Assembly: GCA_009702045.1 (NCBI GenBank)
Contig: WLIV01000019.1
Coordinates: 1 to 64,000, forward strand
Source of the DNA: Actinomycetota bacterium
Lineage (GTDB): Bacteria > Actinomycetota > Acidimicrobiia > Acidimicrobiales > Ilumatobacteraceae
Length of the DNA: 64,000 nt
Direction: 5' to 3'
Shown here: positions 16,847 through 25,021 of the stretch, in pieces
How the letters are laid out: each line of letters starts with the position of its first letter
How positions within the stretch are numbered: position 1 is the first letter of the stretch
Notes under the pieces: generated by a model
Seen by the model: only the letters and a program-made list of their open reading frames with translations
The model's database searches: none
What the model was told of the DNA's origin: nothing
Made by a program: the position numbers and the translations under genes

Positions 16847-18451
16847 TCAGACGCTCCTGGCTGACCACAGTGCCCGCAGACGAGCCATCGGATCGCTCAC
16901 CGTTGCGGACTCCACGTTCAGCACCATCGTGCAACGGTCGTCGGTCGTGTACGGCCGCCACTCGGGCAGCCCAGGATGGTTCGGGTTGCCGGTGTGCGCG
17001 AACCGCACGAACGCCTCGCTCACCGTCTTCGAGACCGCAGCGTTCTCGGGCCGATCGCCGGCCATCGGGTGCAGCATCCAGTTGGCGAGCGCGAACGGGA
17101 TGTCGCCACCGTGGGTGGCGCCGAGAATGCCGCCCAGCGCTGTGGTCTCGTAATCGAAGCGGTAGGCATACGTAGGTGCACCCCCGGCAGCGCCCTTGCG
17201 TTCGCACCAGTCGATGCTGCCGTGCCACATCACACGATCGGTGACCAACTGCGCTGCGATCTGAGTGGGAGTGAAGTCGGGATAGCTCTGGCGATAGGCC
17301 GCGAGCGCCTCCTCGGTGAGATCTCCGAACATTCCCTGCACCATCTGTTGCAGGCCTGCGTCGTCCAGCACACCGAACCACGGCATACCCAACATCATCA
17401 TCTTCATATCGTCCTTGGTCGATCCAACCATCATCGCCACACCAGTACCGTGCGGCGCACACATCGGATCGAGCGGATGGTGGGTGATGACGGCGCCGTC
17501 CAGCACCGGCTGCAGTGGCATGAATGCCTCTGGACTTGCCGACGAGGCGAGGCCCGCGTCGATCGGCATCGCCAACTCCTTGGCAGCGGCTAACAGGGCC
17601 GCGACCGGCATGTCGTGCAGCCGACCGATCTCGTTCTTGCCCACGCCAGCGATGTTCAAGAACTGCTCGGTGATCGCAGTCGCAGTCGCCGCCGAACGGG
17701 CCTTCACGTACGGACCACTCAACAGCGCACCGCGCTGGAAGAGCCCCTTCGCGCTCGGCATCGCCAGCAGAGTGGACGTCTTGGACGCGCCACCAGAGCC
17801 ACCGAACACCAACACCTTCGACGGGTCACCACCGAAGTTGGCGATGTTGTCGCGCACCCAGTGCAGCGCCAACACGATGTCCAGCATCCCGGCGTTACCG
17901 GAACCGGCGTAGTCCGGTCCAGCGATGTCGTCGAGGTGCATGAAGCCCAGCACGCCCAGACGGTGGTTGATCGTCACCACCACGGCGTCACCGCGTTGGG
18001 CCAACGGAGTGCCTTCGTACATGGTCCACGAACCGCTGCCAGTTTCGAAGCCGCCGCCATGGATCCAGACCAGAACCGCTCGCGAGGTGTCGGGCACCAA
18101 CGACGGCGTCCAGACGTTCAGCACGAGGCAGTCTTCGCTCTGCTCCGGCTCGTCACCAGACAGACCGTGCAGGAAGTCGCCGAACGCCTTCATCCGCTCG
18201 ATGGCCGCCGGGTCGGTCGGCGTGCTGCCGCCCATTTCTGCGTGGCCGATCTGAGGTGCGGTGGGGCCGTAGTTCGTGGCGTCACGCACTCCGTCCCACG
18301 CGTCCGGCGGGGTGGGCGCCTTGAATCGTCGCTCCCCGCCCGTCGGCGCCCCATAGGGGACGCCACGGAACACGTGCACCCCTGCGGAGTTGACGCCTCC
18401 CACTCGCCCAGCGGTGGTGTCGGCCACGATGTCATAGCTCGTGTCGCCCAT
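16847..18451 (-). CDS. Type-B carboxylesterase
   Basis: A 534-residue carboxylesterase/lipase. It shows FRGVPYGAPTGGERRF, SEDCLVLNVWTP, the oxyanion-hole WIHGGGF, and the nucleophile elbow FGGSGGASKT (family usual FGESAGA), with the His region GATHGGDIPFAL. The acidic residue expected near VGSTKDDMKM appears to be Asp rather than Glu. No signal peptide is present. GAGGAG precedes ATG 18451. It lies 28 bp after the first PKD hydrolase and is surely co-transcribed with it, so it probably acts on the same class of esters. Confidence 0.92.
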   Translation of the reverse strand: MGDTSYDIVADTTAGRVGGVNSAGVHVFRGVPYGAPTGGERRFKAPTPPDAWDGVRDATNYGPTAPQIGHAEMGGSTPTDPAAIERMKAFGDFLHGLSGDEPEQSEDCLVLNVWTPSLVPDTSRAVLVWIHGGGFETGSGSWTMYEGTPLAQRGDAVVVTINHRLGVLGFMHLDDIAGPDYAGSGNAGMLDIVLALHWVRDNIANFGGDPSKVLVFGGSGGASKTSTLLAMPSAKGLFQRGALLSGPYVKARSAATATAITEQFLNIAGVGKNEIGRLHDMPVAALLAAAKELAMPIDAGLASSASPEAFMPLQPVLDGAVITHHPLDPMCAPHGTGVAMMVGSTKDDMKMMMLGMPWFGVLDDAGLQQMVQGMFGDLTEEALAAYRQSYPDFTPTQIAAQLVTDRVMWHGSIDWCERKGAAGGAPTYAYRFDYETTALGGILGATHGGDIPFALANWMLHPMAGDRPENAAVSKTVSEAFVRFAHTGNPNHPGLPEWRPYTTDDRCTMVLNVESATVSDPMARLRALWSARSV

Positions 18452-18479
18452 GTGTGGTTCTCCTCGATCGATGGTGGGT

Positions 18480-20552
18480 TCAGGTGACGACGACGCGGGC
18501 CTGTGCCAGGTTGGGTACCCGACGCGTGGTCGCGGCGACGTCACCGGCGCGGTGGCTGTGCACGAGCGCCGTCACGAAGTACGTGCCGGGTGCGTCGTAG
18601 GTCTGGGTGACAGTGCGACTGATCGACGTTGCACTGCCGTCGATCGAGTCGTCCTTCAACGGATAGGCGCCCTTGCCGTCGAAGTCCCACTCGAGCGAGA
18701 TGATCGTTCCGGCGTTCGGCGGCAACTCTGCGTCAGCCGTGACGGAGACCGGTTGTCCCACCTTCACCGACGCCAGCGAGCCACCATTTGCCGAGACCCT
18801 CACCACGGCCTGGATACCGCCCCGCTCTGCGGCAGTGGCGGGCAGTGTGACCTTGCCGTCGGCGTAGCTGTACGAAGTGCCGGCGGGCTCGACGCCGCGC
18901 TCGACCCAGTCGACGAGATCGGCCATGGTCTGCTCGATAACCGGGCCGTAGTCCACCAACCAGGTGTTCACCGCACGCGGGCCTTTGGACGGGATCATCA
19001 TCGGCGGGATGTGCTCTGCGTTGTCGGTCCAGCGGATGCGGAACCGTTCGGCGGCCCCGGCCTCCCCTTGCGCTGCGAGCACGGCCTGGTGGTAGATGAT
19101 GCCCTGCGGCGGCCACAGCGATGCGTCGTGCGTGTGGTGCACCCAGATGATCTTGCCCTCGAACTCGCCCGAGTAGGAGACGCCCATCAACGGCGACATC
19201 AACGGCACTTCGTGCTGTGGGTACACCGGCACGCCGTCGAGGCGCAGCGAGTCGAACTGCGGATCTTCCATGACGTGATGGCGAGCGAAATAGCAGAACG
19301 CCAGGAAGCGACGGTTGCTCAGGTGCACCACGTCGCCGACCTTCACGCCGTTGAACCGCTGCAGGTTGGCCTCACCGTGGCCGTCACACATCAGCAGGTT
19401 GCCCACCGCCTGCGTGACGTACAGCTGACGGCCGGCCGCTTCGCCACTCGCGACCTGCACACCCGCACCCAGCATGTAGCCATACAAACCGTCGATCTCC
19501 ACGGCGTAGGGCGTGTTCATGTCGCCTCTGGACGAAGCAGTGATGCCGATGATGATGCGCAGCATCGAGTACTCATCGCCGGCAAACGCCGGATCGGACA
19601 GCATGTCGGCCGCAGTGATCACACGCTTGACCGTGAGCCGCGCATCGATCAGGTCACGCTCGACCGCCGAGGGCAGGTCATGGCCCACATAACCCGGCTT
19701 GGTCCAGAAGTTCTCGAAGTATGAGGGGTCCTGCTCCACCAACTCGTCGGCGATGGATGTCCAGAGCCAGATCTGCCCCATCGGTTCTGCGATGTTGTAC
19801 TCGTCACCGCGGGGATAGCCCTGCCGGTACAGCGATGCCAACTCTTCGCGCTCGTGCGAGTCGAGACCCTCGAACGGATTGCCACTACCACCGGGGGACA
19901 TCGCGTCGACCACTGCGTGAATGCGCTGACCGAGCAGACGCTGCACATTGAACATCGAGGCGAACGACATGGTCTGCGCCCCCTTGATGCGCTTGGTGCT
20001 GCCACGCGGGTTGACGTCGCCACCACCCATGAACGGCAGCGCACCATCCCATGCGTCGCCACCGTTCTCCAGACACAAGGGCGAACGACGACCGCCACCG
20101 CTGCCACCGAACACGTACGAGTGGTGCGGCGGCGCGCCGTAGACCTGTGCCGCCACGTACTTGGAGAAGCGGGCAACTTCAGCGCTGGCGCGATGGCCGT
20201 AGAGCGTGGGGTCATCGCCACCCTTGGGGTCGACGTTGTCGCCGATGTGCCCCTGGTTCGACTGCACGAGGTAGCCACCCAAGCGGAAGCTGAGGCCCAT
20301 ACCGCCAATCATCTCGCCGAGCGGCGTGGAGAAGAACTTCTCGTCACCGCCGTGAGCACCCGACAGCGGGTTGAACATCCGGCCTTGCCACTGCTCCTTC
20401 GACGGGAAGGCGAACTGGAACCGAGTGTCGGTACCGGAGAACCCACCATGCACGTGACGGTGCGGCGTCGGCTCGCTGCGCTCCTCGTCCTCGTCGATGT
20501 ACGGCGTTCCGAAGAACGGGTCCGTCACACCATAGCCACTTACCTCGATCAT
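18480..20552 (-). CDS. PKD hydrolase 1: tannase-like alpha/beta hydrolase with C-terminal PKD domain
   Basis: A 690-residue protein, the first of five paralogues. The SYVFGGSGGGRRSPLCLE segment (Ser151) resembles the tannase/feruloyl esterase motif G-C-S-x-G-G-R. Further on, HHTHDASLWPPQG (Asp476) and RWTDNAEHIPPM (His514) sit where that family has its Asp and His. Residues about 170-450 form a large insert with SNQGHIGD upstream, FNVQRLLG, PGGSGNPFEGL and FWTKPGYVGHDLP, all shared among the paralogues. Residues about 585-675 are a PKD domain (EWDFDG, TYDAPGTYFVTALV). No signal peptide is visible, so it is probably cytosolic. The fold and triad are inferred, and no function is established. 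Operator B controls it. GGGGG precedes ATG 20552. Confidence 0.8.
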   Translation of the reverse strand: MIEVSGYGVTDPFFGTPYIDEDEERSEPTPHRHVHGGFSGTDTRFQFAFPSKEQWQGRMFNPLSGAHGGDEKFFSTPLGEMIGGMGLSFRLGGYLVQSNQGHIGDNVDPKGGDDPTLYGHRASAEVARFSKYVAAQVYGAPPHHSYVFGGSGGGRRSPLCLENGGDAWDGALPFMGGGDVNPRGSTKRIKGAQTMSFASMFNVQRLLGQRIHAVVDAMSPGGSGNPFEGLDSHEREELASLYRQGYPRGDEYNIAEPMGQIWLWTSIADELVEQDPSYFENFWTKPGYVGHDLPSAVERDLIDARLTVKRVITAADMLSDPAFAGDEYSMLRIIIGITASSRGDMNTPYAVEIDGLYGYMLGAGVQVASGEAAGRQLYVTQAVGNLLMCDGHGEANLQRFNGVKVGDVVHLSNRRFLAFCYFARHHVMEDPQFDSLRLDGVPVYPQHEVPLMSPLMGVSYSGEFEGKIIWVHHTHDASLWPPQGIIYHQAVLAAQGEAGAAERFRIRWTDNAEHIPPMMIPSKGPRAVNTWLVDYGPVIEQTMADLVDWVERGVEPAGTSYSYADGKVTLPATAAERGGIQAVVRVSANGGSLASVKVGQPVSVTADAELPPNAGTIISLEWDFDGKGAYPLKDDSIDGSATSISRTVTQTYDAPGTYFVTALVHSHRAGDVAATTRRVPNLAQARVVVT

Positions 20553-20606
20553 GATGCCCCCAAGCTCATGGTGCTGCGGGTGCGACACACAGCCCGCGAG
20601 TGCCAG

Positions 20607-20647
20607 AACGTACCCGCGCGAACCCTTCCGGTCAACACTGTTCAAGC
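20607..20647 (-). promoter_or_regulatory. Operator B and PKD hydrolase 1 promoter
   Basis: TCAACACTGTTCA (20632-20644) is identical to the core of operator A. On the minus strand it overlaps a -35 box TTGACC (20635-20630); 17 bp later lies the -10 box TACGTT (20612-20607). The 13-mer to -10 distance is 20 bp, the same as at operators A and E1. Confidence 0.7.
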
Positions 20648-20663
20648 AATCGACGTCGCCAGG

Positions 20664-20676
20664 TCAACTTAGTTCA
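20664..20676. promoter_or_regulatory. Operator C in the PKD1-livK divergent region
   Basis: TCAACTTAGTTCA has the same outer halves (TCAAC and GTTCA) with a different 3-bp centre. It is 32 bp from operator B, about three helical turns, and lies between the two divergent promoters, so two regulator dimers could cooperate here. Confidence 0.55.
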
Positions 20677-20694
20677 ACAATCTGCGCTCACGGC

Positions 20695-20744
20695 TTGACA
20701 CCGGCGTCAGACACTGGCACGATCAGGCAGTTCAACAATGTCCG
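20695..20744 (+). promoter_or_regulatory. Probable livK promoter with a partial operator D
   Basis: TTGACA (20695-20700) is separated by 17 bp from CACGAT (20718-20723), a plausible though weak -10 box. Just downstream, TCAACAATGTCCG (20732-20744) keeps the left operator half but only part of the right half. It overlaps the expected transcription start. Confidence 0.42.
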
Positions 20745-20789
20745 ACGATGCGGGGGGAACTGCATCGCGGATCACACCAAGGGGGAACA

Positions 20790-22043
20790 GTGGGAACATA
20801 TTCACGGGCCAAATTTGTCGCGCTCGCGACCGTCGTGGCTCTTGCCGCCGTCGCCTGTAGCGATGACACGACGTCGACAACGACAACCGCACCAGCGGCG
20901 GCAGAGACAACCGTCCCGAGCGCAGGCGGCGACACCACCATCGCTACCACTGCCCCCGCCCCCGTGGACGGTCTGCCCACGACCAAGGGCGACCAGAAGG
21001 TCAAGGTCATGGTGCTCACCGATGTGACCCAGGGCCAGATCGCCTACTCGGCACCCGAGACCTACCAGGCCGTCCAGTTGGCGTTCAAGAACTTCCCGAA
21101 CGCCACGATCGACGTCTGCGACGCCAAGGGCGACCAGAACGAGTACCTCAACTGCCAGCAGAAGGCCGTCGACGGCAAGTACAACGCAGTAGTCGTCGGC
21201 TGGAGCGGCGGCGGCGGGGCCGGTGAGGACGCCCTCTACGAGGCCGGCATCCCGGTGCTCGGCGGTCAAGGCAACACCACCGACCCGCTGTCGTACTCGT
21301 TCGCGTCCGGCACGGGGAACTACGTCGGCCTCGGGGCCGGCTCGGTGCTGGCCGGTGCGACCAAGATCGGCGTGCTCTACCTGGAAGGCACCGACCAGTT
21401 GGTCGACGCGATCCAGAAGGGTGTGGAGTTCGAGAAGGGCACGGTCGTGTCCCGCGCTTCCGTGCCGAACAACGCTCCTGACCTGGCCCCTGCCGTCGCC
21501 AAGCTGTTGGGTGACGGCGCCGAACTGATCATCCTCAGCGTGTCGCCGCCGATGGTCATCCAGGCGATGACCGCGATCAAGGCGTCGGGCAAGAACCCGA
21601 AGGTCTCGGCCGTGGCTGCCATCCTGCCGCAGAAGCTGCTGGACTACATGAAGGGCGACGCCGACGGCATCTATGCCATCAGCTCGACGCTGAACAATGT
21701 CGAAGACTCGAAGGGTATGGCCGAGCTGTTGGCCGGCGTTGAGGCCATCAAGTCGGGAACTGTCCTCACCGTGCAAACGGTACTCGGGTTCGAGGCGGGC
21801 TACGTGCTGGCCACGGCGGTCGCCAGCATCACGGGTGACGTCACCGCCGACAGCTTGAAGACGGCACTCGACGCCATCGACGGCCTCGACATGGGTGGCC
21901 TCACCGGCCCGGCGAGCACCAAGTCGTTGCCGATGAAGGGCCTCGAGCGCTTCATGAACCCGTACGCGATCGTGTACCAGGTGGTGTCGGGCAAGCTCGC
22001 CAAGCAGGGCGACCTCACCGCCATCCGCGGCGCCTACACCTGA
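20790..22043 (+). CDS. LivK-like substrate-binding lipoprotein of the ABC importer
   Basis: A 417-residue extracytoplasmic binding protein. The N-terminus (VGTYSRAKFVALATVVALAAVAC) is a lipoprotein signal with the lipidated Cys at residue 23, followed by a Thr/Ala-rich linker. The mature part has a periplasmic-binding-protein fold type I; QKVKVMVLTDVTQGQIAYSA and the TKIGVLYLEGTDQLVDAIQ region are typical. GTG 20790 lies 6 nt after AAGGGGGAA. The protein gives the importer its specificity, but the ligand cannot be told from sequence; its mix of features does not clearly match leucine-binding LivK. It heads the plus-strand operon with livHMG and PKD hydrolase 2. Confidence 0.85.
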   Translation: MGTYSRAKFVALATVVALAAVACSDDTTSTTTTAPAAAETTVPSAGGDTTIATTAPAPVDGLPTTKGDQKVKVMVLTDVTQGQIAYSAPETYQAVQLAFKNFPNATIDVCDAKGDQNEYLNCQQKAVDGKYNAVVVGWSGGGGAGEDALYEAGIPVLGGQGNTTDPLSYSFASGTGNYVGLGAGSVLAGATKIGVLYLEGTDQLVDAIQKGVEFEKGTVVSRASVPNNAPDLAPAVAKLLGDGAELIILSVSPPMVIQAMTAIKASGKNPKVSAVAAILPQKLLDYMKGDADGIYAISSTLNNVEDSKGMAELLAGVEAIKSGTVLTVQTVLGFEAGYVLATAVASITGDVTADSLKTALDAIDGLDMGGLTGPASTKSLPMKGLERFMNPYAIVYQVVSGKLAKQGDLTAIRGAYT

Positions 22044-22065
22044 TCAGCACTGAGTGCAACGCACT

Positions 22066-22151
22066 CGACGGTGTGGCCGGCCTTCGGGCCGGCCACACCG
22101 TCGTCTGTCTCGGGGATGCTCATCGGTGAGCGTCCCCGAGACAGACGACGG
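22066..22151. other. Two overlapping strong hairpins between livK and livHMG
   Basis: The first hairpin pairs 22066-22082 with 22087-22103 (17 perfect pairs, TTCG loop). The second pairs 22098-22122 with 22127-22151 (25 positions, one T-G wobble, TCGG loop). They share 22098-22103, so they cannot both form fully. No U-run follows. Position after a binding-protein gene suggests transcript-end protection or partial termination, giving more LivK than permease. Confidence 0.75.
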
Positions 22152-22203
22152 TCATCGACCAGCCGATTTCTCGGTACCCATCCAGTGATCCTCTCGGCCC
22201 GAA

Positions 22204-22248
22204 GCCACTCTGACCAAAGCCATTCTGACCAAAGCCATTCCGAAAGGT
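22204..22248 (+). repeat. 15-bp tandem repeat before livHMG
   Basis: GCCACTCTGACCAAA, GCCATTCTGACCAAA and a third, degraded copy (GCCATTCCGAAAGGT) lie head to tail just upstream of the livHMG start. The third copy has become the ribosome binding region (AAAGGTAGGA). Confidence 0.7.
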
Positions 22249-22257
22249 AGGAATCAA

Positions 22258-24978
22258 GTGGACGTCCTCCGCTTCTCGTTGCTCGGTGTCGGAGCCGGCG
22301 GGCTCTACGCACTCGCCGCGATCGGTCTCGTGCTCGTCTATCGAGGGTCGGGTGTCGTCAACTTCGCCCAGGTGGCCATCGGCATGTTGGGCGCGTACGT
22401 GTACTTCGAACTGCGCATGCAGCACGGCTTCGATTCCACCGCCGGGCAATACTTCGCGCTGTTCGCCGGGCTGTTGTCCGCTGCGGCGCTGGGCGGGTTG
22501 TTCCACCTGCTCGTCCTGCGGCGTATGCGGCAGGCATCGCAACTCGCCCGCATCGTCGCCACGCTGGCGTTGATGATCACGATCACCAGCGTCGCCTTCT
22601 GGCGCTACGGCGGGAACCCTCGGGTCGTTCGTGGCCTGCTGCCGACCGGGCCGATGACGGTGTTCGGCGCAGCAGTGGGCAAGGACCGCATGATCATCGT
22701 GTTGATGGTGGTCGTGATCACCTTCGTGCTCTGGGCGATCTATCACTACACCACATTCGGTGTCGCCACCTCCGCAGTTGCCGAGAATCCGCGCGCTGCT
22801 GCCTCGCTGGCAGTGTCGCCGGACACGATCGCCGCAATCAACTGGTCCGTCGGCGGAGCGCTCGCCGGTCTGGCGGTGATCATGCTCGTGCCGATCACCG
22901 GGCTGGGGCCGGGCAACATCACATTCCTGGTGGTGCCGGTCCTCGCCCCCGCGGTCATCGGCAAGTTCTCGTCGTTCCCGATCGTCACCGGCGCTGGCAT
23001 CGCCCTTGGCGTGACGCAATCGCTCATCACCCGCTACGTCGAGACCTCGGGCTGGGCCACAGCAGTTCCCTTCCTGTTCGTCGCCGTCTACCTCATCGCT
23101 CGCGGCAACACCGTCGCCGGCAAGGACGAGCGCTTCGGCCGCATGCCCGCACTCGGCACCGGCAAGATTCCGCCCGGCCTGGTGCTGTTCGGCTTCGTCG
23201 TGTCGCTCTTCCTGATCTGGTTCGTGTTCCCACGCACCTACATCCAGGCGTTCGAGGTCCAACTGCTCATCGGCCTGGTCATCTGCTCGTTCGTCGTGAT
23301 CACCGGCTACGCCGGCCAGATCTCTCTGGCACAGATGGCCATGGGCGGTCTCGGCTCGCTGATCTGCGCATTCCTCGCCACCCGTTGGCACTGGCCGCTG
23401 GAACTCGCCTTCGTCGGAGGCGTGCTGTCCACCGTGCCCGTCGGCCTGATCCTGGCATTCGCCGGTGTGCGCACCCGTGGCGTCAACCTGGCGATCCTCA
23501 CACTCGGCTTCGCAGTCTCCCTGGAAGCCGTCGTCCTGGGGAACGTCAAGTTCCGCGGCGGCATGACCGGTTACCGACTGAAGAACCCGAAAGTGTTCGG
23601 CATCGAGATTGCCGTCACCCGCCACCTCGAGCGGTACACGACGCTCAGCCTGATCATTCTCGTCGTGGTGATGCTCTCCATCGCCAACCTGCGCCGCGGC
23701 CGTGCCGGGAGGCGTTTGATCGCGGTGCGCACCAACGAACGCGCTGCCGCGGCGCTCGGCGTCTCCGTCGTCGGGGCGAAGGTCTATGCCTTCGTGCTCA
23801 GCGGCATGATCGCAGCGGCCGCCGGCATCCTGCTGATCTTCCGTCTGCCGATCGTGCAGTTCGGCGACTTCGGCGCCGTCACCTCGATCCTGCACCTGCA
23901 GAACGCCGTGCTCGGTGGCGTCGGTACCCTCGGCGGCCCACTCGTCGGCTCCGGCTTCGCCGCCGGCGGCGTCAGCCAGCAGATCTTCTCCTTCATCGGC
24001 TCGAACGTCGGCGTCATCCTCGCGGTCGTCGGCGGCTTCGGTCTGCTGATCATGCTCACCATGTCGCCTGACGGTCTGGCCTTCCAGATGCGTCACCAGA
24101 ACGCATGGTGGCTCGACCGGATCCGCGCCAAGCTGCCGTCGCGCAAGCGGGCGTACGACCTGAGGGCGCTCGGCGCCGACAGCACCGAGCACGTGCCGGC
24201 CAAGGTGCTGGAGGTGCGCGGTCTCACCGTGCGCTTCGGCGGCGTCGTCGCGCTGTTCGAGTTCAACGTGGACGTGAACCCCGGCGAGGTCGTCGGTCTC
24301 ATCGGTCCTAACGGCGCTGGCAAGAGCACTGCCATCGAGGCGATGACCGGGTTCGTCAAGCCGAGCACCGGCTCGGTGCGGTTCGACGGCGTGGACATCA
24401 GCGAGTGGAACACTGGCCGTCGTGCACGCGCCGGCCTGTCCCGCTCGTTCCAGTCGTTGGAGCTGTTCGAGGACCTCACCGTGCTCGAGAACATCCTGGC
24501 TGCATGCGACCGGCGCGATGTCACCGCCTATCTCACCGACCTGGTGAAGCCGGGCCGCGGCACGCTCACCCCGGCGGCAGCTGCTGCGCTGGTCGACTTC
24601 GGTTTCGAGGGCAGGCTGGAGACAAAGGTCTCCGATCTGTCCTACGCCGAGCGCCGCATGTTGGCCGTCGCCCGTGCAGTGGCGGGTGGGCACTCGGTGC
24701 TGATGCTGGACGAGCCGGCCGCCGGTCTCGACGACGTCCAGACCCGCCTGCTGGGCGAGTCCATCCGGCGCCTGGCCGCCGAGCGCGGCGTGGGGGTGCT
24801 GTTGGTCGAACACAACGTCGACATGGTGCTGCGCACCTGCGACCGCATCGTGGCGCTGGAGTTCGGTGAAGTGATCGGCACGGGCACGCCCGACGAGATC
24901 CGCAACAACGATCGCGTGATCGACGCATACCTCGGCACCTCGCGCTTTCGCGAAGAGAACGCTGCCGCCGCCGAGTGA
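22258..24978 (+). CDS. LivH-LivM-LivG triple fusion of a branched-chain-type ABC importer
   Basis: A 906-residue protein. Residues 1-285 correspond to LivH (VNFAQVAIGMLGAYV), about 300-605 to LivM (ITGYAGQISLAQMAMGGLG, LTLGFAVSLEAVV), and about 648-895 to the LivG ATPase. The ATPase has Walker A GPNGAGKST (683-691), the variant signature LSYAERRML (794-802) and Walker B VLMLDEPAAGLD (814-825). The two permeases and one ATPase are thus made in one chain. The second ATPase, LivF, is separate at 15307-16053. GTG 22258 follows AAAGGTAGGA. The frame is intact throughout, so this is a true fusion rather than a frameshift artefact. Confidence 0.93.
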   Translation: MDVLRFSLLGVGAGGLYALAAIGLVLVYRGSGVVNFAQVAIGMLGAYVYFELRMQHGFDSTAGQYFALFAGLLSAAALGGLFHLLVLRRMRQASQLARIVATLALMITITSVAFWRYGGNPRVVRGLLPTGPMTVFGAAVGKDRMIIVLMVVVITFVLWAIYHYTTFGVATSAVAENPRAAASLAVSPDTIAAINWSVGGALAGLAVIMLVPITGLGPGNITFLVVPVLAPAVIGKFSSFPIVTGAGIALGVTQSLITRYVETSGWATAVPFLFVAVYLIARGNTVAGKDERFGRMPALGTGKIPPGLVLFGFVVSLFLIWFVFPRTYIQAFEVQLLIGLVICSFVVITGYAGQISLAQMAMGGLGSLICAFLATRWHWPLELAFVGGVLSTVPVGLILAFAGVRTRGVNLAILTLGFAVSLEAVVLGNVKFRGGMTGYRLKNPKVFGIEIAVTRHLERYTTLSLIILVVVMLSIANLRRGRAGRRLIAVRTNERAAAALGVSVVGAKVYAFVLSGMIAAAAGILLIFRLPIVQFGDFGAVTSILHLQNAVLGGVGTLGGPLVGSGFAAGGVSQQIFSFIGSNVGVILAVVGGFGLLIMLTMSPDGLAFQMRHQNAWWLDRIRAKLPSRKRAYDLRALGADSTEHVPAKVLEVRGLTVRFGGVVALFEFNVDVNPGEVVGLIGPNGAGKSTAIEAMTGFVKPSTGSVRFDGVDISEWNTGRRARAGLSRSFQSLELFEDLTVLENILAACDRRDVTAYLTDLVKPGRGTLTPAAAAALVDFGFEGRLETKVSDLSYAERRMLAVARAVAGGHSVLMLDEPAAGLDDVQTRLLGESIRRLAAERGVGVLLVEHNVDMVLRTCDRIVALEFGEVIGTGTPDEIRNNDRVIDAYLGTSRFREENAAAAE

Positions 24979-25021
24979 ACCTCGGCCCACACACGTACAC
25001 ACCACACGTAGGAGTACTGCC

